Shown one piece after another: positions 55,001 to 61,400 of a stretch of 64,000 nt of DNA. Source of the DNA: Cryptomeria japonica. Its lineage: Eukaryota; Streptophyta; Pinopsida; Cupressales; Cupressaceae. Made by a program: the position numbers and the translations under genes. Under the pieces are notes generated by a model. That model saw nothing but the letters and a program-made list of their open reading frames with translations, did no database searches and was not told the origin of the DNA. Each line of letters begins with the position of its first letter. Position 1 is the stretch's first letter. The DNA lies in the NCBI RefSeq assembly GCF_030272615.1, contig NC_081405.1:612348920-612412919 (forward strand), written 5' to 3'.

Positions 55001-56441
55001 ATTAGGGAACACATTGAATGAAATTGAGGGATAACATGAATGGTCGCAGGATACCAAATGCACAACAGGAAGTATAATCCAGACTATCTGTGCTTGAACC
55101 TGGATGAAGGGAACAAGTTGTGCCAACATTGGATGGATAAGAGGTGAAAATTTGAATGCTGGAAAGGGTCCAATATAAGGACTAAGGCAGATGAACCAGG
55201 ATGGACAAAATGCGTTCTGTCAATGCTCAATGGACAACTGGTAGTGAGGTTGCAAAAAACAAAAGCCAGAATGAAATCTCAAAGGAGAAATTCATAGTAA
55301 ACGGAAATTGGGAATAGGGCACACTGAAATGGGATTGCAAGAATGGACATTCTTTGTTTGACTTTAAATGCAATAATAGTGCCACTCATTATTGGAGTGC
55401 TAAATGTTTCAAAACCTGGAATCTATTTTTTGAGTTCTTTATAGATTCAAAAATTGAATGCTACAATACTGTTTGAAGAAAGCGAAACTGGTTTAACATT
55501 TGCGAACAAGGCACTGGTATGAGAATTATATATATTAAGAAAGATATTTATGCTACCATATTTGGTGGCACAACACTGCGTTGCTTAACTAGTTTTCTTG
55601 CCTCTACATCCTTAGAATTGTTAGTGCTAATTTCAAATCTTATGAGAATAGCACAAAGTTGTCTACTTTGTCACGTGCGTGTCAATATTCTTTACACAGC
55701 TAACATACATTTTTCAAGGTGGGTCTGGAAGGACGACCCGACATGTTGGGTAAATTGAAATCACATAAGAGATGTGAAAGCCTGAAATGCATACTAATCA
55801 GGATGTTAACCTAAAATATTCCATTACAGAAATTCATTTACAGTTTTTAATTTATTTGTTCTTTCTGGTTGATAGAATTCTAAAATCCAAGAAAGGTCAT
55901 CAGGTGTATTTTGTTCTTAACTGTTTTTTTTATACAAATGGATGCCATCTTTTTGTAGAGTCTCAATTATGGACAATTACCGGGCTCAAATGATACGGGC
56001 AGTGCACCGCATCAATATATGCAACAGGTCTGTTTTCTTTAATCTATAATACATATCTAGTCCGCACCTGTATTAATATCGAGCTGACATTGTTGTAAAT
56101 GGGTGGTATTTGTGATTCCTCTGGTCCTATGTCTGCAATGGATGATTATCAAATTACAAATTTAACATCAATTTGTGTTTCAAAATTTGCTGCACTATAA
56201 TATCTCGACAATATTTTGGTGTGGTAAACTTTCTTCTATAACTTGTTTGAGAAACTTGGTATTGAACTTATGCTAGTTATTTCTTCTTTCTATTGGCAGC
56301 AGAGCTTGTCTGCACCACAGGATTGGACCTGGAAATCCAGGCCTGCAGGTAAATAACCATATTGAAAGCTTTTACCATGCCTAACTTGTAGTACTGTGAG
56401 AAGTGTCATCTAATCTTGCTAATTTTGTTACAGGTGCATAA
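16497..56441 (+). CDS. Flowering-time control protein FCA (two RRMs plus WW), 19 exons
   Basis: In Arabidopsis, FCA is a nuclear RNA-binding protein that works with the 3'-end factor FY to promote proximal polyadenylation, including at FLC antisense RNA and in its own intron 3. The assembled 2562-nt frame gives 853 residues. Residues 1-89 are Gly/Asn/Gln-rich with an RGG-like patch. RRM1 is about 90-172 (RNP2 LFVGHL at 92-97, RNP1 GCCFIKYA from 132). RRM2 is about 181-262 (RNP2 LFVGSL at 183-188, RNP1 RGCAFVKY at 221-228). A Gln-rich region covers about 397-660. The WW domain is 705-734, with signature W707, W729 and P732. A second Gln/Pro-rich block covers about 740-806, and the C-terminus reads APQDWTWKSRPAG. 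Arabidopsis FCA is about 747 residues; the extra length here is mostly glutamine. All 18 introns are GT-AG and in phase. A short exon inside intron 16 could be missing from this model. Confidence 0.93.
18236..18548 (+). repeat. 164-bp tandem duplication in intron 1
   Basis: Units 18236-18399 and 18400-18548 share 'cattatga(a)tctctttaaa', 'atatcagaaggaag' and 'tttggtg-ctg-gacagatgtaa', with about 15-20% divergence by eye. No coding content. Confidence 0.85.
19120..19530 (-). pseudogene. hAT-type transposase 3' end, left copy
   Basis: The minus-strand translation of 19370-19530 gives an acidic C-terminus (FAFDDSDSEQ, stop, then SASASVSGIGIDSSNVDV). It repeats at 30787-31000 on the far side of the large insertion. 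Left of it (19120-19170) is a 'ggttcgggttc...gaaccgg' block like the subterminal repeats of hAT non-autonomous elements. Assignment to hAT rests on the acidic tail style and on the presence of better hAT fragments in intron 16. Confidence 0.5.
19804..22863 (-). pseudogene. Long retroelement ORF, plant-transposon-like, about 1000 residues
   Basis: Starts MASGSAPAPTDVANP near 22830. Pieces are 22863-22603, 22593-22144, 22159-21080, 21129-20581, 20571-20266 and 20214-19804. The second and third pieces (HGEFMWLDQPYKITNEAICT; then CDELISNLGKIKGDKKGTFR, RYGNLIVCLMLFF) resemble the domain called 'putative plant transposon protein' seen beside plant LTR elements. The middle is Lys/Glu/Pro-rich and basic, and the end is coiled-coil-like. 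Breaks look recent and simple: one TAA near 22605, a 5-bp duplication (atgtg-atgtg) near 22140-22150 that shifts frame between W-M and C-D-E-L, and a slip at a TA repeat near 21082-21092. Function is unknown. A structural or gag-accessory role is only a guess. Confidence 0.6.
23320..24439 (-). pseudogene. Coiled-coil, four-CCHC zinc-knuckle gag-like protein
   Basis: The first piece (24439-24056) is Glu/Lys/Leu-rich coiled coil. The second (24042-23320) continues it and then shows four CX2CX4HX4C knuckles: CFVCNKFGHRASQC, CSKCNKYGHRTEDC, CHACGKFGHMANQC and CYACNKIGHIAKYC. They are joined by one frame change near 24050. The stretch LDGLLKDQRDIGDTRGLGF before the knuckles is typical of plant copia gag. 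Such proteins bind the element's RNA during packaging. Four knuckles are more than the one or two usual in copia. Confidence 0.75.
24421..24792 (-). repeat. Split LTR, part 1 (intron 1)
   Basis: Starts TGTTGGAATCC next to the primer-site complement and contains a G-run (gagagggggggtgaatcaat). It ends at the GAATG target duplication of the nested copia element. It continues at 30268. Confidence 0.85.
24793..25119 (-). repeat. copia-C 3' LTR (327 bp)
   Basis: Differs from its partner mainly by an extra 47-bp unit. Repeats based on 'aaagctaaatgctaaataaa' occur three times here and twice in the right LTR. Confidence 0.93.
25114..26784 (-). pseudogene. copia-C reverse transcriptase and RNase H
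   Basis: 26784-26008 encodes the reverse-transcriptase palm: WVFKVKYKVDGSLDKYKARL, DIKSAFLNGDLQEEVYM, and the catalytic box YVDDLI, which is intact. A single stop (minus-strand TAG near 26006) separates it from 25998-25114, which begins MTDLGLLHYCLGVEV and holds RNase H (DSDWAGCVDDRKSTSGYVF, ALSSTEAKYRG, KHVELHCHFIR). These parts would copy element RNA into DNA. Apart from that stop and the frame break at its 5' end near 26785, the sequence is well conserved. Confidence 0.93.
26785..27866 (-). pseudogene. copia-C integrase and linker
   Basis: 27866-27072 carries the integrase zinc-binding end (GVCGACQAGKQHRT), the catalytic core (LVHADICGP, LRSNNGGEFCS, TPQQNGVVEHKNRT) and the conserved FWAEAIFTAVYLLNRSP. 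The core D-D-E pattern shows the first Asp (HADICG), a changed second box (NNGGEF for the usual D/N-x-GGEF) and Glu in VVEHKN. An in-frame TGA near 27071 replaces a CGA Arg codon in a 'FN-R-DVVFDE' context, a C-to-T change at a CpG. 27020-26785 continues the linker in another frame. Confidence 0.9.
27905..29329 (-). pseudogene. copia-C gag, zinc knuckle and protease
   Basis: Starts MMASLTNIMLEHSQKFNGRN at 29329. Gag UBN2-type sequence follows (KTTKEIWDLLKDLHE), with an in-frame 96-bp tandem duplication. A frame change near 28745 leads into 28694-27954, which holds one knuckle (CSYCHIYGHLVKDC) and a protease box YIDFGASRHF, where D-S-G-A-S has become D-F-G-A-S. Stops near 27953 and 27905 end the frame before integrase. 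Protease activity is unlikely with that change. Confidence 0.9.
28811..29002 (-). repeat. 96-bp in-frame tandem duplication in copia-C gag
   Basis: 28811-28906 and 28907-29002 repeat with only a few differences and encode FSIMMDEKSSIQAHL twice. The length is exactly 32 codons, so the frame is kept. Confidence 0.95.
29983..30262 (-). repeat. copia-C 5' LTR (280 bp)
   Basis: Starts TGAAAAATAAATTG directly after the primer-site complement and ends TTCTAATA before the GAATG duplication. It carries two copies of the 47-bp internal unit. Confidence 0.93.
30268..30786 (-). repeat. Split LTR, part 2 (intron 1)
   Basis: Continues 24421-24792 across the copia-C insertion and ends 'gtcaattgccaaca'. 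Its reverse complement begins TGTTGGCAATTGACACTCAT, which matches the start of the solo LTR at 52700. Confidence 0.85.
30787..31340 (-). pseudogene. hAT-type transposase 3' end, right copy, with GC-rich terminal block
   Basis: 30787-30990 repeats 19345-19520 (from 'gtatcattgtttcaac' to 'gaagtgaaagcat') and extends it: minus-strand KMWDIEPEHTDLDAFTSQL, then FDDSDSEQ, then a stop. Beyond it, 31165-31335 is an unusually GC-rich block of repeated 'ggaccggacc', 'ggtcc' and 'cccgg' motifs, like subterminal repeats of DNA transposons. Confidence 0.5.
31733..32426 (-). repeat. 3' LTR of non-autonomous element
   Basis: 694 bp. Aligned by eye with 34234-34927 across its length, for example 'tcaatggccttcaatggcct', 'ccatggactccaca' and 'atgctctgcat'. 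Confidence 0.93.
32458..32697 (-). repeat. 85-bp direct repeat inside the non-autonomous element
   Basis: 32458-32542 and 32612-32697 are almost identical ('tgtgacaattgcacatgaaa', 'cttccaacatttcgttag'), separated by about 70 bp. Confidence 0.9.
32956..33828 (-). CDS. Acidic ORF of the non-autonomous LTR element, 290 residues
   Basis: An uninterrupted minus-strand frame (MEGTFGILIKRHSDVGKEEE) that starts about 400 nt inside the 5' LTR. It is rich in Glu, Asp and Lys, with coiled-coil-like heptads near the N-terminus (KEMVQNGMTDLMNKVSILTE) and acidic stretches later (DEQIDEDEDFILKEEIRRIN). I recognise no conserved domain: there is no zinc knuckle and no catalytic motif. It may be the element's gag-like protein or a captured host fragment. 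That the frame stays open over 873 nt suggests recent activity or selection, but the composition bias could also favour open frames. Confidence 0.5.
   Translation of the reverse strand: MEGTFGILIKRHSDVGKEEEKINEKDKIADMKEMVQNGMTDLMNKVSILTELIRNKNRISEFSLEETREGSESYLEEVTTSSVANLSSAMESDNDIILSNRFEDEGVIEEVTKEGKGIEDTVVFVTSQEDTQDVEAKMMHFEGPLFDEQIDEDEDFILKEEIRRINSFLEGELEKKEDIAVKEEHVGFFKANQEEVENDDLLMCIEAIDRESDELILGETQVATKGEVESNLIDFFHVNGSKKVEEIIAVVDNFVEVKFEKLDEEVNFYKFSNKELEMDFCVEVKRRIVN
34234..34927 (-). repeat. 5' LTR of non-autonomous element
   Basis: 694 bp, beginning TGATGCAATACG next to the primer-site complement and ending CTCTGCATCA before the GTTTG duplication. Confidence 0.93.
36479..36549 (+). 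CDS. FCA exon 2 (start of RRM1)
   Basis: 71 nt after GCTTGCAG. Encodes ASADGGAFVKLFVGHLPRTA then TEED, with RNP2 LFVGHL. Donor GTAATT at 36550, phase 0. Confidence 0.92.
36665..37290. repeat. AT-rich repeat element in intron 2
   Basis: Begins with a block of 'gatatg', 'ccagatgtatcc' and 'ggtaccacacc' words, then two related AT-rich halves (about 36880-37010 and 37020-37240) sharing 'acaaattgcaaaaa', 'aaaaataaattg' and 'acatatatgtgaacaataaa'. A CT/CA microsatellite sits at about 37070-37110. The same family recurs in intron 3 at 40850-41460. No termini or target duplication could be fixed. Confidence 0.6.
37808..37886 (+). CDS. FCA exon 3 (RRM1 middle)
   Basis: 79 nt. Encodes IRQLFAQHGNVLEVSMVRDQ then RVGQQH plus the first base of a Gly codon. 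Donor GTGTGT at 37887. An upstream AG at 37770 is excluded because it reads into a stop after two codons. Confidence 0.93.
39380..40202. mobile_element. Probable solo LTR in intron 3
   Basis: Starts TGTTAG and ends near CTAACC (expected CTAACA). It contains 'ccctgggaaaacctcc...ggaggaaaaacccag' (about 39474-39510), a phrase typical of plant copia LTRs. It also has at least four copies of a '(g)tcggccctata' motif near 39895, 39971, 40045 and 40097-40150. No matching target duplication was found, so the ends are tentative. Confidence 0.55.
40850..41460. repeat. AT-rich repeat element in intron 3, tandemly duplicated
   Basis: Same family as 36665-37290 ('ccagatat', 'ggtaccacac', 'aatctggtttagg'). 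Its AT-rich half is duplicated in tandem: about 41066-41258 and 41262-41458 share 'acatacatataaatcacta', 'aaatatcgattaaaataaat' and 'ttttcaagccatatcact'. Confidence 0.75.
43291..43379. repeat. 53-bp tandem duplication in intron 3
   Basis: 'actaatatacccttgagaat' followed by 'ggccatgaaaactag' occurs at 43291 and again at 43344. Confidence 0.93.
43385..43893 (-). repeat. 274-bp tandem duplication with an exon-like minus-strand end
   Basis: Units 43385-43658 and 43659-43893 share 'ggcactaagcaagaaaa', 'caaatctaatgatatagcat' and 'ataaggtgcttctggagaat'. On the minus strand the second unit (43803-43994) has an open frame ending YGIGAHSPEAPYDSHSLPLD plus IKSPPT and a stop, and the first unit has a diverged version. 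It could be the 3' end of a captured gene. I do not recognise the protein. Confidence 0.7.
44279..44361 (+). CDS. FCA exon 4 (RRM1, RNP1)
   Basis: 83 nt. With the split Gly codon it encodes GCCFIKYATVLEAERAISAF then HNRHTLPG. Donor GTGAGT. Confidence 0.93.
44469..44520 (+). CDS. FCA exon 5 (end of RRM1)
   Basis: 52 nt. Encodes GTSPLQVRFADGEREQI plus one base of a Gly codon. Donor GTAATA. Confidence 0.93.
44805..44872 (+). CDS. FCA exon 6 (start of RRM2)
   Basis: 68 nt. Encodes GTMEHKLFVGSLNKLATEKD then IEE, with RNP2 LFVGSL. Donor GTGATT. Confidence 0.94.
45211..45277 (+). CDS. FCA exon 7 (RRM2 middle)
   Basis: 67 nt. Encodes IFAEFGPVDDIYIMKDEQKQ then SR. Donor GTGGGG after one base of a Gly codon, the same phase as exon 3 in RRM1. 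Confidence 0.93.
45374..45453 (+). CDS. FCA exon 8 (RRM2, RNP1)
   Basis: 80 nt. Encodes GCAFVKYPSREMAAAAINKL then HGSFTMK. Donor GTAAAC. Confidence 0.94.
45561..45625 (+). CDS. FCA exon 9 (end of RRM2)
   Basis: 65 nt. Encodes GCNQPLTVRFAEPKRPKVGD then A and the first two bases of an Arg codon. The phrase RFAEPKRPK is diagnostic for FCA. Donor GTTCAG, a weak one. Confidence 0.93.
45740..45802 (+). CDS. FCA exon 10
   Basis: 63 nt. Encodes NGPMFGGPGFGAEAQRPFGS between two split Arg codons. Gly/Pro-rich linker. Donor GTAAGC. Confidence 0.9.
45884..46055 (+). CDS. FCA exon 11
   Basis: 172 nt. Encodes a Gly/Ser/Pro-rich linker (GNWRPMGVANMRIPSPQVGS). Donor GTGAGG, phase 0. Confidence 0.9.
46158..46301 (+). 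CDS. FCA exon 12
   Basis: 144 nt, 48 codons (GLHVMSGDNQVGSISGSQNS). Ends in APSPQQ before GTACTT. Confidence 0.9.
46442..47188 (+). CDS. FCA exon 13 (Gln-rich)
   Basis: 747 nt, 249 codons, the largest exon. It starts GYNSSSSQHQAQVQGWLPPV. Three diverged repeats of about 30 residues carry a QQYGQ core at residues about 453, 483 and 514. An earlier AG at 46369 would put the exon out of frame, with a stop at 'ttataa'. Such Gln-rich stretches are typical of FCA and probably support condensate formation or protein contacts. Confidence 0.9.
47288..47332 (+). CDS. FCA exon 14
   Basis: 45 nt, 15 codons (PYYQVAPTQQAGLQQ). Donor GTCAGT; reading on reaches TAG after seven codons. Confidence 0.85.
47498..47701 (+). 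CDS. FCA exon 15 (first part of WW)
   Basis: 204 nt. Ends with CVWTEHTSPEGYKYYYNSVT then GESK, the N-terminal part of the WW domain including its first signature Trp (W707) and the aromatic Y-Y-Y core. Donor GTATAG. Confidence 0.93.
47955..48206 (+). CDS. FCA exon 16 (end of WW, second Gln-rich block)
   Basis: 252 nt. Starts WEKPDELTKFEQQKQLQQ, giving the second WW-domain Trp and Pro, then a Gln/Pro-rich run (about 60 residues, over half Gln). Donor GTGAGT. Confidence 0.93.
48700..49970 (-). pseudogene. hAT-family transposase (DUF659-like) remnant
   Basis: Minus-strand frames show IPFHVAQSPYSKELI (49611-49952) and YGCTIIMDEWTNIRRRLLIN (49454-49687). These match the pattern 'lpF.vv.SPyf..m' and 'GCTImsDgWTD..r..l.N' of plant hAT DUF659 regions. 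Further on, 48728-49039 has FGDSNNSNLGRFMSAFIACL. The segment contains internal duplications: a block of about 112 bp near 49594-49820, a 60-bp unit at 49831-49950 (NNDVEVVIANSIANV repeated), and a pair near 48770 and 48932. The catalytic core and the dimerisation domain are not seen. Confidence 0.7.
51600..52333 (+). repeat. 487-bp tandem duplication in intron 16, second copy partial
   Basis: 'tagagggtagagctc' occurs at about 51666 and 52153. Flanking matches such as 'gatgatgagg', 'gttggtg-acc-aa' and 'agttggaaggtgtg' run to 51866 and 52333. Divergence is noticeable. Confidence 0.8.
52700..53672 (+). mobile_element. Solo LTR with AACAC target duplication
   Basis: 973 bp, flanked by AACAC at 52695-52699 and 53673-53677. 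It ends 'cttgattctaaca' after a C-run (attcacccccccc), the reverse complement of the split LTR's start in intron 1. Its start (CGGCAATTGACATTCATCCGG) matches that LTR's other end. Only one LTR and no interior remain, so it is the product of LTR-LTR recombination. Orientation is opposite to the intron 1 copy. Confidence 0.92.
55959..56027 (+). CDS. FCA exon 17
   Basis: 69 nt after TTTTGTAG. Encodes SLNYGQLPGSNDTGSAPHQY then MQQ. The AG two bases later (55959-55960) would lead to a stop. Donor GTCTGT. Confidence 0.82.
56300..56348 (+). CDS. FCA exon 18 (conserved C-terminus)
   Basis: 49 nt. Encodes QSLSAPQDWTWKSRPA plus one base of a Gly codon, matching the conserved C-terminal end of FCA (S-P-Q-E-L-M-W-K in Arabidopsis). 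The acceptor is CAGCAG, a tandem NAGNAG site. Confidence 0.88.
56434..56441 (+). CDS. FCA exon 19 (stop)
   Basis: 8 coding nt: completes Gly, adds Ala, then TAA at 56439-56441. A final one-residue exon ending in Ala is also the Arabidopsis arrangement as I recall it. Confidence 0.82.
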
Positions 56442-58002
56442 CTGAGTTGGCTGGATTGTTTGAAGCTCCAAGCATTTATCGTTGCAAGTATCTACACCAG
56501 CATACATCTTTGACAGAAAAGATATAATCTTATTAAATCAATGTCACTGACTTAGGGTGACTGGCTCATAAGTCCAGATGTCACACCTAAAAATCAAATT
56601 AAATTTTTAGATGCCATGCCTGTTAGAGGTTATGTAGAAGATATACAAGTTCTTGGTTCATGCCATAACGGATTTAGATTAGATGTGAGCCAATATAAAA
56701 AATGTTTTGAATGTTGGAAATCAGAGAGCCTAATGTACCGGAGTGTAATGGAAAACTATTTTGAAAATATCTGGCGAAGCTTATGCACCAATATATTTAG
56801 CTGGGTCCAAGATGCATTTGTGTTGCTTTTGTTCTAAATTGTTCTGTTTCGAAGTTGAACTCTTGATGCCGAATTACCAAAGTTGATTTTCATTTTTATG
56901 CAGGGCATGTTTTATAAGTTAAGGTCAATATTCCAAATTGGATTCATAATGGCATTAATTTGTTTATTTTGTTCCAAATTGCTTGGTTTAGAAGCTCAAG
57001 ATCTGGACATTAAAAAGAAATTAAATATCGCTATATTAAATGGGGCTGTTTTTAACATTTTGTATTTATGATAAATTCAGGGTGCTTCAATTAATATTTT
57101 CTTTATTTATATAAATTTTCAGCATATGAAGTCTAATATCACATTTTGTTTTTTAAAGATGCTTGATCCATCAATATGTGACTGTTTTAATAATAGGTAC
57201 ATATTTAGGCATTGATGGGTTGCATTTGATAAAAAAGATGGAAATCTTTTCGCTTCAAGAGTTGGATAGCATGTTTTTAATTCCACAGCTTTACGCTGCA
57301 TGTTTGATAGCATATCTAAAGCTCTAATTTTCTATTTCTATAATGTGCGTACTTTTTTAAGGAAATTGTTCCAAACGTCGAAGTACTAATATCTCAAATG
57401 AAAGGAAGCTTGATATGATTAAAAATACAATTGAAGTAAATAAATGCCTTGTAGATTTGAGATCGCCAAGACTACAGTGATTGGAGATATACCACCATTG
57501 TACACAAGTCGAGGATTTGATTCATTATGTGATCAAAGTGGAAGTGTACGAACTCACGTTTTTGTATGGTAGCTTATGCCTTACATCAACGATAGTTCTT
57601 TGATTGGTTTGGGAAAGTTGAATGGTATGAGGTAAATACAGATTTTTGTGATGTAAAAATGTATGCTTGAGAAGCCAAACGATGATATCTAAATAGATAT
57701 GGTGGTTCGTAAAAAGTATAGATATTGCACTCCACAGTTCAGCAAAATTAATTGTATGCATCTTTACCAATGCTATTAAACACCACGATCTTTGTACTTT
57801 TAGCAACTCTCACGCCTTCATTCTCGACAACCCAGTAAGTGTAAATGTGCTAGATACATATGCCCTGCTTTATTGTGGGAGATGAGTAGGTGTTTTATCA
57901 TTCTACAAAGATTTTGGTAGAAGGTGGCGAGCATATCCAAGTTAACATTTACTTCCCATAGCTCCACGTCCATTGTAGACATCTTAGCCATTAGGTACTT
58001 AA
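56442..58002 (+). other. FCA 3' UTR and downstream spacer
   Basis: The FCA 3' UTR begins here. No clear AATAAA occurs within 250 nt of the stop; 'attaaa' near 56533 is the nearest candidate. Beyond about 56700 there are two loosely similar AT-rich segments (near 56815-56860 and 56965-57015), but no gene. Confidence 0.45.
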
Positions 58003-58318
58003 CCATGCCCTCCAAGTTTGACTCATCAATGTCCGCTTGTTTATCATTAGCAACCACAACCTTCTTTGGAAGGACAAACAATGATTGAAGCTACCTTCTT
58101 CAGACATAAGCACACTAACCAATTTCCCAATTCCTCTAAAAAATGAGAATTATTGTTGCACTGACCGTGCCCTCCATTAAGTTTGAGTCATCAATGTCCT
58201 CTTGTTCATCATTAGCAACCATGACCACCTTTGGAAGGACAAGAAACGATTAAAGCCAACTTCTCTAGACAAAAGCATGCTTACCATTTTCTCTAAAAAT
58301 GATAATTATAATTGCACT
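58003..58318 (-). repeat. Tandem duplication of about 164 bp
   Basis: Two units share 'atgccctcca', 'catcaatgtcc', 'cttgtttatcattagcaacc', 'ctttggaaggaca' and 'attgcactga'. On the minus strand the first unit reads VVVANDKQADIDESNLEGMV, possibly from a decayed element protein. Confidence 0.85.
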
Positions 58319-61300
58319 GAATTGAAGCAAGCCATTATTTTGCTAATCCTTCCTCCCTAGTGATATTAAACTGGGCTAGCAAAAAATATTCATGAATTCG
58401 TATTTAGACACTTGATCGAACGTCTTTGGTAGGTAGAGTTGTGAACACTAGACAACCCCACATTGATCACCATAAAATCATTTTAAATAAACTGTAATAT
58501 AATGAGTAACCCATGATAAAGAGAGATTATGGAGACAATGTTAAACTATGTACTTAACCATTAGATGTGTGTGAAGTATCACCACATAATACTAGAACAC
58601 TTAATAAGTATCACCACATAATACTTTGGATTCAAATAATGACGAGAAATGATTAAATTCAATACCTTTGTTGGAAAAAAGATTGCTAGCTTCTCCTAGA
58701 AACAATGAAAAAATTAAATCAATTCAAATTTTATAGTATGTGATAATGGTCTCTACCAACAAACCATAGAATTTCCAATTTCGGCAACACTTTTTGTAAG
58801 CCTTAAATGTGATCAGTGTCTCCTTTTTTAACTTAATGCAAGCTTTTGAAATGGCTAAAGAAAGACCAACTACCACTGCTTGCCATTTCACTTTACTGTT
58901 GGTTTCTAACCCAAGAGAAGGTAACTAACCTTAACAATATTTTTAGATGAATTTTGAATGCCAAGTCTAGCCTCAATTGAGCAAAGTTTGTCTCAAGATG
59001 CCTCATCAAATTATAGTTTACAAAAATCTTTTGGATGAAGACTTCATTTAATCAGTTTATCGTTATCCCTTTTTATCTAAAATCCCATTAACATAAAGAA
59101 ATAAAGAGAGAAATAAACATTCTGTTCGAAAATCTATTATCTAAAATCCCATTAACATAAAGAAATAAAGAGAGAAATAAACATTCCGTTCGAAAATCTA
59201 AATATCTAAACTTCTTTTAATGAGGAGCAAGAAATCCAACTAGATGCCCCAAAGGACATAAAGAAGGAACATTTTCCAGAAAATTTAGTCTATGGGCCCC
59301 TTTAGACCAACAACATATATTTTGTTGCATGGTGACCTTGAATACCTAACTCATCCCTGATTTGGAGGTCAACTTATACCATAAACCTTGTGAAAAAGAG
59401 CAATGAAGAAGGCGGTAGCCGACCGGCCCCATATTCAAACAATAGCAATATAGTGAACATTGATATGGGGAGTCTTTTTCATCAAATTGTCATAGGATAA
59501 AATCTTCTACTCAATTGCTAACTAGACGAAAGCACTGCAATTGAGGAGTATAGCACATCATATCATATCCATCAGTCAATTGGTTAGAACAGGGAAATGA
59601 TAGTTCTAATCAAATTATAATTTGGTTTCACTTTCTAATTACCTTTTAGATTACCCGAACAACAAATAAAATTCCAATGATTCAATAAAGGAATATTAAC
59701 ATTCTTTAACAAGGAGAACAACCAATCTTTCTAAATGACACAATACTTGATTAACAACTTTGAGTTGGATAAGGTCTGATATTGATCATGATGCATTTAA
59801 TACCACCGTTCTTTAAAATTGTTTGCACGTGTTGTTGAACAATTACATTTTTTAATTCCTTTTAGCTTCTTCATTATCTTCTTGTCAGGATACAATAACT
59901 ATTCATGGTACATGATAGATTGTGTCAATGGGTGCTAAATGTTGGAAGCCCATACACATACTTTTTAATAGTTTCGTACAACTATAAATATACTTTGTTT
60001 GTAGCTTTCATCTTGAAGTGTTTTTAAAAAATGGTTATTATGAGAAGATGGGTGATCGTCTTATAATTCACTTTTTCAATATTTTGTGAACAATAAAAGG
60101 TGGGAAGATAATACTCACTCAGTTTTATGTCAATAATTGATCAAAGTGACTTCTATAAATTATTCAAGATCTTCTTTCTATATCATATATAGTAGTTTTT
60201 AGTTATAAAAAAACCTATACATAATGAAAGCAATGCATGTTTTTTTAGTTTGAAAGATTTTTTTGTATGGCAGATTAGTTTTTCTTTTCAATAAACAATA
60301 TGGCACTATAAAAATATTACCATATTCAATACTAGAACATTATATGAGAAAATTGATGGACACAAATTTCTCTAGTTTTTTTTATATTGATATAAAACAT
60401 GGTATCTTATTGTTGCATTTTGGATTTGCCTTAGAACATATTGTACATGATTTTTGTATTTTGCAATCAAATATAAAATGTGGCTAAAATAATACTTCCT
60501 TAATCCTATAGGGTCTCTTCAATATAAGTAAAATGAAATTTTTTAATAACACATAATATGATCTACAAATAAGTGGCATACATGGTGACCTCAAGTGTAT
60601 ATATAATACAAAAAAGTGTAACCAACAATAAGTTGTGTGAATAACCAAGTAACAACCACCCAACTAGTATCCTTTATATCATAAAAATATAAGGAAAAAT
60701 AGTATTATTATAATATTATTCCTAACAAACCTCCTTGCAATCCTAAGTTTTGTGAGCATTCATTCTACATCTATTATAATGAAGTGAAATCAAAATCGTA
60801 AGATACAAAACTCATAATGAAATCACTCCCTATGATTCATCTCGACGCTTGTGACAAACCACATTGAAACATAATAAGTCTTGATCAATCATGTACAAAA
60901 GATAAGACAAATGTAAATCAAGTAAGCCCTTTTGAGTAAATGCAAAATCCATAACAATATTGCTTGCAGTTGTACCATAGTCATGTGTGGAATCGTAAGT
61001 GTCCAAAATATGAAAACTTTTGAACTTGAATAATGTAGGGAGATAAAAAGGCATCATAGTAGAAAAAAATACATCAAAAAACAAAGTATGATGAGCAATC
61101 CGAACTTGACAAGTCAAAAAAATCTAATATTTATAAAAATGTAAGCCCTAACCATCAATAGAAATGAAGTTGGTTGTTGAGAATTTGTAAATCATGTAAT
61201 TAAACTAATATGTTTAGTCCCAACTTAAGACAAGATGCAAAAATATGAAATTAATTGTAAGTCAAAATGACCAATCCTTAATGGTCAATACACACATGGA

Positions 61301-61400
61301 TTTTGATTGAGGGGTATAGATCAGATTTTGAAAGAGCCTAGAACCTTTTACAAGTGCAATACAATGACTATCTTTTTTTGTCTTTCTACAACATAATTGC
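58319..61400. other. AT-rich intergenic, no gene seen
   Basis: No recognisable coding or RNA gene. Apart from the 64-bp tandem duplication at 59075-59200, I see only AT-rich sequence and scattered short frames. Confidence 0.4.
59075..59200 (+). repeat. 64-bp tandem duplication
   Basis: 'atctaaaatcccattaacat' followed by 'aaagaaataaagagagaaat' occurs at 59075 and 59139 with a single visible difference (ctgttcg or ccgttcg). Confidence 0.96.

Larger units (their letters stand above)
48207..55958 (+). other. FCA intron 16 (7752 bp)
   Basis: Phase 0 on both sides. Contains a hAT relic (about 48700-49970), a 487-bp tandem duplication and a solo LTR. 50100-51590 and 53680-55950 show nothing recognisable. 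Arabidopsis FCA has extra sequence between its post-WW Gln-rich block and the penultimate exons, so a small phase-0 exon could be hidden here. Confidence 0.75.

Noticed and set aside
56616-57071. Short frames just after FCA as a separate small gene
   Set aside because: Two frames of 60-73 codons without domain, promoter or splice logic; probably FCA 3' flank or spacer.
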